Shown: in pieces, positions 26,170 through 34,805 of the stretch | How the letters are laid out: each line of letters opens with the position of its first letter | How positions within the stretch are numbered: position 1 is the first letter of the stretch | Source: UBA6544 sp049601975 | Lineage (GTDB): Bacteria > Pseudomonadota > Alphaproteobacteria > UBA8366 | NCBI GenBank assembly: GCA_049601975.1 | Contig: JBMYRC010000017.1 | Location: 1-43,953, forward strand | Direction of reading: 5' to 3' | Length of the DNA: 43,953 bases | Position numbers and translations under genes: made by a program | Notes under the pieces: model-generated | Database searches by the model: none | Seen by the model: only the letters and a program-made list of their open reading frames with translations | Told to the model about the DNA's origin: nothing

Positions 26170-26189
26170 GGGTCTATCCTTTTCTTATC

Positions 26190-26531
26190 TTATCCGGCGG
26201 GACGCAAACGCCCGAGCATCCGGGGATCGATATCCGTATTGGCGACCGGCAGGGCGCCGTGGTCATGTTGGTAGGCTTGCAAAAGTTCCATGTGACGGGT
26301 CCGGTAGGCCATATTCACCTCAACCCTAAACTGGGTTGCCCCGGCGGGCGGCTCAGCAATGGCCTTCCGCAATTCCCCCTTCAGGCCAAACAACGTGCGC
26401 GCATCGGCGACACCAATATAGAGGATCTCGCCCGCGTCGTTCGCCAGCTGATATACGCCGAGATGCGACGCGATCGTCGTCAGGGACTCATCATTGAGCG
26501 GCGCCCAAGGTTTATCCATACGAACCGGCAT
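26190..26531 (-). CDS. Small GIY-YIG-like protein
   Basis: A 113-residue protein that I know only by resemblance. LGVYQLANDAGEILYIGVADARTLFGLKGEL (pattern GVY ... YIG, residues about 25-54) looks like the first strands of a GIY-YIG nuclease domain. It is followed by FRVEVNMAYRTRHMELLQAYQHDHG, where the conserved Arg and Glu could lie, and ends NTDIDPRMLGRLRPAG. It sits in 20-base or smaller gaps between the acyl-CoA dehydrogenase and the crotonase on one strand, implying co-expression. A nuclease role in a CoA operon is unexpected, so the fold may be reused. Confidence 0.65.
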   Translation of the reverse strand: MPVRMDKPWAPLNDESLTTIASHLGVYQLANDAGEILYIGVADARTLFGLKGELRKAIAEPPAGATQFRVEVNMAYRTRHMELLQAYQHDHGALPVANTDIDPRMLGRLRPAG

Positions 26532-26545
26532 ATCTCTCTCCGCTC

Positions 26546-27310
26546 TCAGGTTCCGCTGAAGTTTGGTTTCCGCTTCTCAAGGCGCGCGGACATGCCTTCT
26601 TTTGAATCGTCACTCTTGCGTGCCACCTGTACCAAGGCGTCAACGTCGTCATGCGCGGTACCGTCGCGGAACGCGAGTTGGCGCACGACCATAGCCTTCA
26701 TGGCCTTCAGCGATAGCGGCGCATTGCTGGACAATCGATCAACAATTTTCTGCACTTCGGCTTCCAATTGATCCTTCGACGCCACGCGCGCGATCAAGCC
26801 GCGATCATGCATCCATTGCGCAGGCATCGGATCGCCAAGCAGCAGAATTTCCCGCGTGCCGACGGGGCCTGCCACTTCCATGAGTTTCTTCGCGAGGAAC
26901 CAGGTCGGCGCCAATCCCACCTGCGCCAAAGACATGCCAAACCGTGCATCTTCCGACGCAACGATGAATTCACAATGTAGGGCAAGCTCGCATCCGCCGG
27001 CGATGGCCGGACCTTCGACCACGGTGACGATGGGAAGGGGGTGGGTTTCCATGGCGTGGAAAACGCGCTCGACTGGGCTTTCGCCCGACGTCACACCCAA
27101 CGCCAAACGTTCTTTCAAATCGACGCCCGAACAATAGGTCGAGCCTTCCGCGCGCAGCACAATCAATCGGTCCGTCGGTGCGGGTGCTTCGGTGAACACT
27201 TCGTACAACGCATCCAGCATCGCGGTATCCATCGCGTTGCGCTTCTCGGGGCGCGTCAGGGTGACCGTCTTGACCGGTCCCGCCACGTCTACGCGTACTC
27301 TTTCAACCAT
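26546..27310 (-). CDS. Crotonase (enoyl-CoA hydratase/isomerase) family protein
   Basis: A 254-residue crotonase-fold protein. It has the N-terminal LTRPEKRNAMDTAM, the oxyanion-hole segments (CSGVDLKER and AIAGGCELALHCEF) and the C-terminal helix region. The glutamate equivalent to Glu144 of hydratase is kept in GGCELAL. At the second catalytic position (FGxPE in hydratases) it reads FGMSLAQVG, with Leu instead of Glu. It may therefore be an isomerase, hydrolase or other crotonase rather than a true hydratase. Start MVERVRVDVAG. First gene of the minus-strand acyl-CoA group. Confidence 0.9.
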   Translation of the reverse strand: MVERVRVDVAGPVKTVTLTRPEKRNAMDTAMLDALYEVFTEAPAPTDRLIVLRAEGSTYCSGVDLKERLALGVTSGESPVERVFHAMETHPLPIVTVVEGPAIAGGCELALHCEFIVASEDARFGMSLAQVGLAPTWFLAKKLMEVAGPVGTREILLLGDPMPAQWMHDRGLIARVASKDQLEAEVQKIVDRLSSNAPLSLKAMKAMVVRQLAFRDGTAHDDVDALVQVARKSDDSKEGMSARLEKRKPNFSGT

Positions 27311-27417
27311 CGTGGTTCCTCTGCGATGATGCTTTGCCTAATTCTTTTATAAATATGGCGCACCAACTGGGATCGACGATGGCCGAGATCGAAGATGGCA
27401 AGGCCGTTTTGCCTCCG

Positions 27418-29028
27418 TCAGGTGAGATCGATGCCTTCGTAGCCTTTCGCCACGACGCCGTCACAAATTTTCTTATAGGCCTCTACACCGCCGACATAAG
27501 GCATGAAGACACGTGGTTTGCCCGGTATGTTGGCTCCGACGTACCACGAGTTCGCCTGCGGATAGAGTGTGGTATCCGCAACCTCATTAACGTGCTGCAC
27601 CCATTTCGCTTCGGCATCCGGTTGCGCCTCAGCCATCGAGAGGCCTTTCTCCCGCATGTTCGCTATACAGTCGGCAATCCAGTCAGTGTGCTGCTCAATG
27701 GAAAGGATCATTTGCGACTTCACGCCGGGGCTGCCGGGGCCGGTAATGACGAACATGTTAGGAAACCCTGAGACCATGATGCCGAGATATGTCAGCGGCC
27801 CGTCCTGCCATTTATCCTTCATGGCGAGGCCGTCGGACGTGCGGACATCCATCTCCAGGATCGCGCCCGTCATGGCATCGAAACCGGTCGCGAAGATGAT
27901 CGCGTCGAGTTCGAACTCACTCTCGCTCGTGCGCAATCCGGTCTCGGTTATCTCCTCGATCGGTGCGCTGCGAACGTCAACCAGTGTGACGTTATCGCGA
28001 TTGTAGGTCTCATAATATCCACTATCCAAGCAGATGCGTTTTGTGCCGATGGGGTGATCATTCGGGCACAACATCTCCGCAGTCTTCGTATCCTTGACGA
28101 TTTCCCGAATGCGCTCGCGCACGAAATCGGACGCGGTCTTGTTCGACTCCGCGTTAGTTAGCAGATCGTTATAGGCGAAGAGATAGCTGATGGTCCCGCC
28201 TTCAGCCCATTTATCGGCATACCTTTCGGTCCGCTCGTCTGCCCCGGCTTCGATCGCAGCTTTCTCCGGCGGCGGATATCCGGCGATTCCGAAGGGCGTA
28301 AAATAAGCTTGCTCACGCAGTTCACGGTATTTCTTCTTATGGGCCGCACGCACCTCTTCTGGCATCGGACCGTTGCGTGCGGGCAGGCTATAATTCGCCG
28401 TCCGTTGGAAGATGTGCAGATGCTTCGCCTGGGGTGCGACTTGCGGAATAATTTGGATGCCAGTCGATCCGGTGCCGATAATGCCGACGCGCTTGCCAGT
28501 GAAATCGACGCCCTCTTTAGGCCAGAGACCGCTGTGGTACCACTCGCCCTTGAAGCTATCGACGCCTTTGAAATCAGGCACTCGGGGCGTCGAGAGATTG
28601 CCGACCGCCATGATGCAGAATTGCGCTGATACCCGCTCGCCCTTTTCTGTCTCGATGGTCCAACGATTGGTCTCGCGGTCAAAAAGTGCAGACTTGATGC
28701 GGGTTTCAAACTGGATGTCCCGGCGCAAATCAAAACGGTCCGCCACATGATTGGCATAAGCGAGAATATCATTCTGCTTGCTGTATTTGTCTGGCCAGAC
28801 CCATTCCTGCTCCAATTCGGGGTCGAAGGAGTAGGAATACTCCATACTCTCGACGTCGCAGCGCGCGCCAGGATAGCGATTCCAAAACCACGTGCCGCCA
28901 ACACCGTCGCCGGCCTCAAACACCTTGACGCTCATACCCATGCCGCGAAGCTTATGCAGCGAATAAAGACCGGCAAATCCCGCCCCTACGACCACTACGT
29001 CAAAACTTTCGATTTTCCCGTCGGACAT
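27418..29028 (-). CDS. Flavin-containing (Baeyer-Villiger type) monooxygenase
   Basis: A 536-residue FAD/NADPH monooxygenase similar in size to cyclohexanone monooxygenase. Two Rossmann motifs are visible: VVVGAGFAGLYSLHKL near residue 12 (FAD) and GKRVGIIGTGSTGIQII near residue 180 (NADPH). Between them is the Baeyer-Villiger signature FKGEWYHSGLWP, matching FxGxxxHxxxW(P/D). Such enzymes insert oxygen next to a ketone to form esters or lactones. Together with the nearby SDR and esterase-like genes this suggests cyclic or branched ketone breakdown (inference). Confidence 0.94.
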   Translation of the reverse strand: MSDGKIESFDVVVVGAGFAGLYSLHKLRGMGMSVKVFEAGDGVGGTWFWNRYPGARCDVESMEYSYSFDPELEQEWVWPDKYSKQNDILAYANHVADRFDLRRDIQFETRIKSALFDRETNRWTIETEKGERVSAQFCIMAVGNLSTPRVPDFKGVDSFKGEWYHSGLWPKEGVDFTGKRVGIIGTGSTGIQIIPQVAPQAKHLHIFQRTANYSLPARNGPMPEEVRAAHKKKYRELREQAYFTPFGIAGYPPPEKAAIEAGADERTERYADKWAEGGTISYLFAYNDLLTNAESNKTASDFVRERIREIVKDTKTAEMLCPNDHPIGTKRICLDSGYYETYNRDNVTLVDVRSAPIEEITETGLRTSESEFELDAIIFATGFDAMTGAILEMDVRTSDGLAMKDKWQDGPLTYLGIMVSGFPNMFVITGPGSPGVKSQMILSIEQHTDWIADCIANMREKGLSMAEAQPDAEAKWVQHVNEVADTTLYPQANSWYVGANIPGKPRVFMPYVGGVEAYKKICDGVVAKGYEGIDLT

Positions 29029-29124
29029 TCTTCAGCTTCCTCATACAAGACAGTCTTGTAACAAAATTTTAGGGGTTTCCCCCGACATTCCAAGGCGTCT
29101 TCCAGGGAAGACGCAGGTAGCGGT

Positions 29125-29952
29125 TCAATTCATCCAGGAGCCGCCGTTCACATTAAAGGCCTGGCCAGTCACATGGCTGGTCTCGTCACCGGCGAACCAG
29201 ACGATGGCTTTAGCTACATCGTCGCCGCTGGTCAATCGACCAAGGGGAATGACATCGCCCATTTTCTGGCGGGCCGTTAAGAAGTCGACCCCTTCGCGCG
29301 CCGCGAAATCATACGTCTGGCGCACATACATATCGGTGTCTACCGCGCCCGGACAAACGCAGTTCACGCGAATACCGTCCTTCGCATAGGCCATAGCAAA
29401 GCTTTGCGTGAGGCCGATCACGCCAAACTTAGACGCTGAATATGCAGTGATGTTGGCGTCGCCGCGACGCGACGCGCGGGACCCAACGGTGACCAGACTG
29501 CCGCCGCCGCCTTGCGAGAGTATTTGACGCACGGATTCCCGCAAACACAGAAACACACCCGCCACGTTGACCTCTTGAATGCGCATGAACGTCTCTAGAG
29601 AAATTTCGAGAGGATCGCCCTTACCGGCCAAGATCGCGGCGTTGGCTACCATCGAGTCGATACGTCCGAACTTCGAAACGCTGGTCGCGATTAGCTTTTT
29701 GACGTCATCTTCCTGACTAACGTCGGTCGCAACCGCAATCGCATCACCGCCCACTTCAGTAACTTCATGGGCGACCGCGTCCAAGTCAGGTGACGTGCCC
29801 TCAATATCGCCGATGGCGTTATCACCCCGCCCAAGATCGGCCAAAACCAGCTTGGCTCCACGCTCGGCAAAGCGAAGGGCCGCCGCTCGGCCGACACCGC
29901 GCGGTCGCCCCACACCCGTAATGACAACGACTTTTCCGTCGAGATCGCACAT
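29125..29952 (-). CDS. Short-chain dehydrogenase/reductase
   Basis: A 275-residue classical SDR. The cofactor motif is slightly extended, VVITGVGRPRGVGRAAALRF, then NAAILAGKGD, the catalytic Ser in VTVGSRASRRG, Tyr-Lys in AYSASKFGVIG, and the C-terminal TGQAFNVNGGSW typical of the family. Substrate is not known. It lies 96 bases upstream of the Baeyer-Villiger monooxygenase on the same strand and may make or use its ketone. Confidence 0.92.
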   Translation of the reverse strand: MCDLDGKVVVITGVGRPRGVGRAAALRFAERGAKLVLADLGRGDNAIGDIEGTSPDLDAVAHEVTEVGGDAIAVATDVSQEDDVKKLIATSVSKFGRIDSMVANAAILAGKGDPLEISLETFMRIQEVNVAGVFLCLRESVRQILSQGGGGSLVTVGSRASRRGDANITAYSASKFGVIGLTQSFAMAYAKDGIRVNCVCPGAVDTDMYVRQTYDFAAREGVDFLTARQKMGDVIPLGRLTSGDDVAKAIVWFAGDETSHVTGQAFNVNGGSWMN

Positions 29953-30022
29953 CTGCTCATACCTCCTACAAAAACGCTACTTACTAATCTATGATAAATA
30001 GCGCCGTTAGGGAGGCGAGCGG

Positions 30023-30418
30023 TTAGAGGCAGTCGGCGCCCGCTTGGGCGCAATCCTCATCTTCTTGTGCGGAACCACCGCCGACACCAATCGCGCCGAC
30101 CACGGTGCCATCACGAAGAATCGGCACCGCACCCTGACCGAAATACATGTGATTGCCTTCCGCGGCAGCGATACCGACTAGGGTCGGATGATTTGCCCGC
30201 TCCGTCAGATCACCACTCGGCCGCCCGAATGCCGCCGAAGCGACTGCCTTGCCCTGACTGCCATAAGCGCCGGCCCAAATTGCACCGTCCATCCGTTGAA
30301 AGGCCAATAGGCGTCCACCCGCGTCGCACACCGCGATATTCATTTTGACGCCGATATTATCGGCCTTTGCCACAGCCCCCGCGATGATCCGATTAGCATC
30401 CGCCAAACTTAATCCCAT
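30023..30418 (-). CDS. GlcG/HbpS family (DUF336) protein
   Basis: A 131-residue protein of the GlcG/HbpS heme-degrading-like family. The sequence runs LSLADANRIIAGAVAKA, MNIAVCDAGGRLLAFQRMDGA, then GKAVASAAFGRPSGDL and VGAIGVGGGSAQEDEDCA, which is the complete domain. The function in glycolate or diol operons is unclear; some members bind heme or cobalamin-type cofactors. It is divergent from the leuC-like gene with 121 bases between. Confidence 0.9.
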   Translation of the reverse strand: MGLSLADANRIIAGAVAKADNIGVKMNIAVCDAGGRLLAFQRMDGAIWAGAYGSQGKAVASAAFGRPSGDLTERANHPTLVGIAAAEGNHMYFGQGAVPILRDGTVVGAIGVGGGSAQEDEDCAQAGADCL

Positions 30419-30539
30419 CGTATCTTTCCCCCAGAGTCTGACTTATTGTTACAGTTGCACTCGCCGATACCCCCACGGCGCACCATTTTTATGGAAGAAC
30501 TCTAGACCGAGAGGTCAAATCAAGCGAGTAAATTAGACC

Positions 30540-31943
30540 ATGGGAAAAACTCTTTTCGAAAATATCTGGGACGAACACGTCATCTACGAGCGCGAAGACG
30601 GCGATGTTCTACTATATATCGACCGTCATATGACGCACGACCTCCATTTTCGCTCGTTTGCGGCGTTCAAGGAGAACGGTCTGACTCTACGCGAGCCGGA
30701 CAAGACCTTTGGCGTCCCGGACCACAGCGTGCCGACCACGGCCAAAACCATCGACGATATTCCGGCAGGCGAAATGCGGACCGCTGTCGAAGTCCTGGCC
30801 GAGGCGGCGGAAGAAATGGGGTTTACCCATTACTCGATGACTGATGACCGGCACGGCATTGTCCATGTCGTCGGCCCGGAACAAGGGATTACCTTGCCGG
30901 GTCTGACCTTGGTGTGCGGTGATTCGCACACTTCGACCCATGGGGCGCTTGGCTGTATTTCCTTTGGCATCGGCTCGACCGAGGTACAGCACGTTATGGC
31001 GACCCAGACCGTTTGGCAGCGCAAGCCGAAGATGATGCGGATCAACATCACCGGCGAGCTCGGTTTCAGCGTCAGCGGCAAGGACGTAATCCTCGCCGTC
31101 ATCCGCGAGATAAGCGCGGCTGGCGGTACCGGCTACGCCATCGAATTCGCCGGCCCGGTGATTGAGGCGATGTCAATGGAAGGCCGCATGACGGTCTGCA
31201 ATATGGCCATTGAAGCCGGCGCCCGTTCCGGCATCATCGCGCCAGATGAAAAGACCATCGAGTATTGCAAAGGTCGGCCCTATTCGCCCACAGGGGCGGA
31301 GTGGGACAAGGCGGTCAAATATTGGCGCTCCCTGCCGTCGGATGACGATGCCGTGTTCGACAAGGAGGTCACCATTGACGGCGACGCCATCGCACCCATG
31401 GTAACCTGGGGCAACTCACCGCAATGGGCGTTGCCGGTAACAGAGGCGATCCCGGACCCGGCGCAAGAAAGTGACCCAATGCTGCGCGCCGAAATCGAAG
31501 CTGCCCTCGACTACATGGATTTGAAACCAGGCCAGGCAATTTCCGACATCAAGGTAAACACTGTCTTCGTCGGCGCCTGTACCAACAGCCGGATCGAAGA
31601 TATGCGCGCCGCTGCCGCGGTTGCGAAAGGCCGCCAGGCCCAGGTTCGCACCCTAATCGTGCCGGGCTCGGGTTTGGTGAAGAACCAGGCCGAAGCGGAA
31701 GGGCTCGACAAGATTTTCATCGAAGCGGGTATGGAATGGCGTGAGCCCGGTTGCTCCATGTGCGTCGCGATGAATGGTGACATGCTGGAGCCGGGCGAGC
31801 GTTCGGCCTCGACCAGCAATCGTAATTTCCGAGGCCGCCAGGGCCTCGGCAGCCGCACCCATCTTGTCAGCCCCGCTATGGCCACAGCGGCATCCGTCAC
31901 AGGACATTTCACCGATGTTCGCAAACTTATGGAGGACTCGTGA
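30540..31943 (+). CDS. leuC: 3-isopropylmalate dehydratase large subunit (LeuC-like)
   Basis: The large subunit of an aconitase-family dehydratase with a [4Fe-4S] cluster. The cluster ligands are Cys347 (VGACTNSR), Cys405 and Cys408 (CSMC), at the positions usual for LeuC. Length 467 is normal. MGKTLFENIWDEHVIY and VCGDSHTSTHGALG are typical. The early segment DRHMTHDLHFRSFAAF differs from the usual DRHLVHEVTSPQAF of biosynthetic LeuC. No leuB or leuA is seen nearby. It could serve leucine synthesis or be a paralog acting on another 2- or 3-hydroxyacid. Confidence 0.88.
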   Translation: MGKTLFENIWDEHVIYEREDGDVLLYIDRHMTHDLHFRSFAAFKENGLTLREPDKTFGVPDHSVPTTAKTIDDIPAGEMRTAVEVLAEAAEEMGFTHYSMTDDRHGIVHVVGPEQGITLPGLTLVCGDSHTSTHGALGCISFGIGSTEVQHVMATQTVWQRKPKMMRINITGELGFSVSGKDVILAVIREISAAGGTGYAIEFAGPVIEAMSMEGRMTVCNMAIEAGARSGIIAPDEKTIEYCKGRPYSPTGAEWDKAVKYWRSLPSDDDAVFDKEVTIDGDAIAPMVTWGNSPQWALPVTEAIPDPAQESDPMLRAEIEAALDYMDLKPGQAISDIKVNTVFVGACTNSRIEDMRAAAAVAKGRQAQVRTLIVPGSGLVKNQAEAEGLDKIFIEAGMEWREPGCSMCVAMNGDMLEPGERSASTSNRNFRGRQGLGSRTHLVSPAMATAASVTGHFTDVRKLMEDS

Positions 31944-31945
31944 TC

Positions 31946-32554
31946 ATGGAACCCTTCAAGACCTTCGCCGCCATTGCCGTGCCCATCGATATCGCTAATT
32001 GCGACACCGACCAGATCATCCCGGCGCGATTCCTGCGCCGCGGCAGTAATGATCCGGAATACGCAAGCTTCCTATTTCATGACCTGCGCTTTAATGGAGA
32101 CGGATCAGAAAAGGATTTCGTCTACAACAAGGAACCATATCGCAACGGGCATATTTTTGTCACCGACGTGAATTGGGGCTGCGGGTCATCACGAGAGAAC
32201 GCGGTCACCGCACTGGTGGCAAACGGCGTACGGTCGGTTATCGCCCCCAGCATCGCTGATATTCACTTTTCCAATTGCATTAAGAATGGTGTGCTGCCGA
32301 TCCGCCTCTCTTCGGAAGCGTGTGAGGATTTGCGACGTCAGTTGCGAGAGAGCCCCGGGGCGGAAATCGCCATCGATCTCGACTCGCAAAGTGTCACCGG
32401 CCCAAATCAGACGACCTATTCTTTCGAAATTAATGCTTTCGACAAACACCGCCTGATGAACGGCCTGGACGATATCGGTCTCACGCTAGAGTTTGACGAC
32501 AAGATCACGGATTTCGCCGAAAGCTATAAACTAAAACACACCTGGGCATCCTAA
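31946..32554 (+). CDS. leuD: 3-isopropylmalate dehydratase small subunit (LeuD-like)
   Basis: The 202-residue swivel-domain partner of LeuC. GGAGGA at 31931-31936 sits 9 bases before the ATG at 31946; a GTG at 31940 overlapping the leuC stop is less well placed. It has DTDQIIPARFLRR, the phosphate/carboxylate-binding NWGCGSSREN and HRLMNGLDDIGLTLE. Most LeuD proteins read GCGSSREHAPWAL; here GCGSSRENAVTAL has Asn for the conserved His and loses the APW. This, with the LeuC difference, raises doubt that isopropylmalate is the substrate. Its TAA overlaps the next start (TAATGG). Confidence 0.87.
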   Translation: MEPFKTFAAIAVPIDIANCDTDQIIPARFLRRGSNDPEYASFLFHDLRFNGDGSEKDFVYNKEPYRNGHIFVTDVNWGCGSSRENAVTALVANGVRSVIAPSIADIHFSNCIKNGVLPIRLSSEACEDLRRQLRESPGAEIAIDLDSQSVTGPNQTTYSFEINAFDKHRLMNGLDDIGLTLEFDDKITDFAESYKLKHTWAS

Positions 32555-32924
32555 TGGCTGATCAATACGGCATGGACCCAGCCCGGATTGAGCGATTACG
32601 CAGTCCAGAGCGCCTTGAATATTTCGATCCGGAACGCATCTGGGACACTCTAAGTACCGCACCGCGATCGACACTTGTCGATATCGGCGTCGGGGTTGGT
32701 TTCATCAGCCTGCCGTTCGCCCTCCGGTATCCGGAAGCAAGGTCATTGGCGCGCGGCATGCGGACATGAAGGATATTAATCCGCTGGCAAAACAATACGC
32801 CAACTATACGGTCGAAGCCTTGGATCAGCTGACCGATGCGGGGCTTGATATCATTACTGACATTCGGCATCAGGAGTGTGTCGACATGCGGCGTTCCTGG
32901 ATCGCGGAGAATGCCCCTAAATAG
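32554..32924 (+). pseudogene. Truncated SAM-methyltransferase N-terminus, frameshifted
   Basis: The ATG overlaps the leuD stop. The first 65 residues (MADQYGMDPARIERLRSPER to LVDIGVGVGFISLPFALRYPEA) are a class I methyltransferase start with the SAM motif DIGVGVGF. The frame then stops at 32769. One base earlier the sequence fits KVIGARHADMKDIN, suggesting loss of one A in an AAA run near 32740. That frame runs 52 residues from the ATG at 32766 (MKDINPLAKQYANYTVEALD) to a stop at 32924, and does not look like the rest of a methyltransferase. It may be the end of another, unrecognised gene joined by deletion. Confidence 0.5.
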
Positions 32925-33004
32925 TTGTAACTACCGCGTGGACATTTCCGTGCTAATTCCGTTGTCAGGACGGGCACGGCTCGGGGAGGATAGAGGAGGG
33001 CAAT

Positions 33005-33412
33005 TTGACGAAAGATTGGAAATTTTCCCACAGCGCGGCGGCTGAAGCCGAATGGACGCCAGGCCTCCGCGAGATATTCGAGTATCGCGATGTCGGCGTG
33101 AAAGACGCGACCAATGGTGACTACGTCGCCCACATCGTCCGTTCGACCGGCGCCACGGAAACCGACGAAGTCCAGCGTTGGCATGTCCATCACTGCGATT
33201 TTCAGTTCGTCATGATTCTCGAAGGCTGGGCGGAATTCGAATACGAAGGCCAAGGGAAGCGGCGGCTGGAGAAAGGCGACGTCATCAATCAACGACCCGG
33301 CATTCGCCATCGTGAGATCTCTTGTTCAAACGATCTAAAAATTTTGGAGATTGTCGCGCCTGCGAATTTCAAAACCGAAATTGTCGACGCTCCAGCCGAA
33401 GAGGCGAAATAG
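33005..33412 (+). CDS. Cupin-domain protein
   Basis: A 135-residue single-domain cupin. GGAGGG lies 5 bases before a TTG start at 33005 (first residues MTKDWKFSHSAAAEAEW). The conserved barrel motifs appear as WHVHHCDFQFVMILEGWAEFEYEG (His pair and Glu equivalents) and GDVINQRPGIRHREI. Members of this group often bind a divalent metal and act as small isomerases, dioxygenases or sensors; which is unknown. It follows the methyltransferase remnant by 80 bases. Confidence 0.83.
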   Translation: MTKDWKFSHSAAAEAEWTPGLREIFEYRDVGVKDATNGDYVAHIVRSTGATETDEVQRWHVHHCDFQFVMILEGWAEFEYEGQGKRRLEKGDVINQRPGIRHREISCSNDLKILEIVAPANFKTEIVDAPAEEAK

Positions 33413-33440
33413 GCGAGAGGCTTTTATAAGTTCGAGCGCT

Positions 33441-33463
33441 CATCCTGAGTCCGTCGAAGGATG
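33441..33463. repeat. Short CATCCT...AGGATG palindrome
   Basis: CATCCT (33441-33446) and AGGATG (33458-33463) are inverted copies around GAGTCCGTCGA. This is the common CATCCTGAGxxxGTCGAAGGATG element of proteobacterial spacer DNA. It contains an ATG at 33461 that opens the frame of the next gene but is not likely to be its start. Confidence 0.6.
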
Positions 33464-33487
33464 AAATCACCACCAAACGGGCGTCAC

Positions 33488-34519
33488 ATGGATCTCACTC
33501 TCTTCATCAACGCAGAACACACAGACGGCGACGACCTAGCGAAGCGTTTCGCCGAACATACGGAGCAAGTCCAAGTCGCGCGCGATATCGGCTACGACGG
33601 TGTCGCGGTTGGGATGCATCTTTCTTATGGCTCCTCCGCGTGGTTCCCGCCGCTCGAATTACTGACCAGCCTAGCCCCCTTCGCGGAAGGCATGTCGCTG
33701 GCGACTAGCATGTTGATTCTACCCCTGTTCCATCCGCTTCACGTGGCGCAACAAGCCGCATATCTCGATGTTATATCGGGCGGTCGCTTGATCCTCGGCG
33801 TGGCACCGGGCTGGACCGAGGACGAGTTCAAGATCCTCAACTTGAACTACAAAACGCGCATCAGCCGGTATGTTGAAAGCCTGACCCTCATCCAGCGCCT
33901 GTTCATGGAAGACAAAGTCGACTTCCAAGGCAAGCACTTCACCGCCGACAGCCTCTCGCTCTCCTTAAAGCCCATGCAACGGCCCCGCCCACCGATGTGG
34001 TATGGCGGCAGCGTCGCAAAGGCGGTCGCGCGCGCCGCGGATTTATCCGACCCCTCGCTCGGCGATAGTTGGGTTGCGTCTTCGCATCTGGTGGGTGATG
34101 TGATCACGAAACAGACCGGAGTATTCCAAGATCGCCTCGCAGCGCTTGGCAAACCTCGCCCAAAGGAATTTCCTTTGCTGCGCAACATCGTAGTCGCCGA
34201 AGACCGCGAGACAGCATTACGCGACGCCGGACCGTTCCTGGAAGCGAGCTATCGCATCTTCGGCCAATGGGGTCTGTTTACCGGCCCGGTCGGCGGCGAC
34301 AAGGAACAACTCGACCTTGAGGAGCTGATTGAGGGTCGGGTAATCATTGGTTCGCCCGAGGAATGCGCGGAACAGTTATCCGCTCTCCAGGAAGCTACAG
34401 ATTTCACACGTCTCGTCGCTCGGGTCCAATGGCTCGGTATGGATCAGGACATCGTGCTGAGGACTGTGCGTTTGCTTGGCGAGAAGGTCCTGCCGATGGT
34501 CAATGCAAACCGAAAGTAA
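33488..34519 (+). CDS. LLM-class (luciferase-like) flavin-dependent oxidoreductase
   Basis: A 343-residue TIM-barrel monooxygenase or reductase of the luciferase-like family, using FMN or F420. Visible are MDLTLFINAEHTDGDD, DIGYDGVAVGMHLSYG, LATSMLILPLFHPLHVAQQA, GGRLILGVAPGWTEDEF, and the barrel-end RPPMWYGGSVAKAVARAA. The ATG at 33488 is preferred over 33461, which lies within a palindrome. Substrate unknown. It follows the cupin gene by 75 bases. Confidence 0.9.
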   Translation: MDLTLFINAEHTDGDDLAKRFAEHTEQVQVARDIGYDGVAVGMHLSYGSSAWFPPLELLTSLAPFAEGMSLATSMLILPLFHPLHVAQQAAYLDVISGGRLILGVAPGWTEDEFKILNLNYKTRISRYVESLTLIQRLFMEDKVDFQGKHFTADSLSLSLKPMQRPRPPMWYGGSVAKAVARAADLSDPSLGDSWVASSHLVGDVITKQTGVFQDRLAALGKPRPKEFPLLRNIVVAEDRETALRDAGPFLEASYRIFGQWGLFTGPVGGDKEQLDLEELIEGRVIIGSPEECAEQLSALQEATDFTRLVARVQWLGMDQDIVLRTVRLLGEKVLPMVNANRK

Positions 34520-34607
34520 CATCACGAACGAGTGCGCACCACGTCACTTTCCGATCAGGAAATATAGTTAGTATTACGAATATATCCGAAGATACGTAAA
34601 CAAGCCA

Positions 34608-34805
34608 TTGGTGTTGGTGATTGATGACAATGAGGTGATTCGTGCCTATTTGTCCGCGCTAACCCAAGACCACGCAGAAACCATCGAGGCCGCCTCCGGC
34701 GACAAAGGTATCTCCGTCACGAAGTCGCGCGTGCCCAATCTGATCCTCCTCGACCTGCTAATGCCGGGAAGCGATGGTTGCCAAGTATATACCGGTCATT
34801 TGTGA
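34608..34805 (+). pseudogene. Response-regulator receiver domain fragment
   Basis: A 65-residue frame from a TTG: LVLVIDDNEVIRAYLSALT (acidic pocket), GISVTKSRVPNLILLDLLMPGSDGCQV (phospho-Asp) and then a stop. Receivers need about 115-120 residues, so the domain is cut after the third strand. No output domain is present. A following frame (34774) begins VAKYIPVICDFG and resembles the fourth strand of a receiver, suggesting a frameshift and fusion. Probably a decayed gene. Confidence 0.55.
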
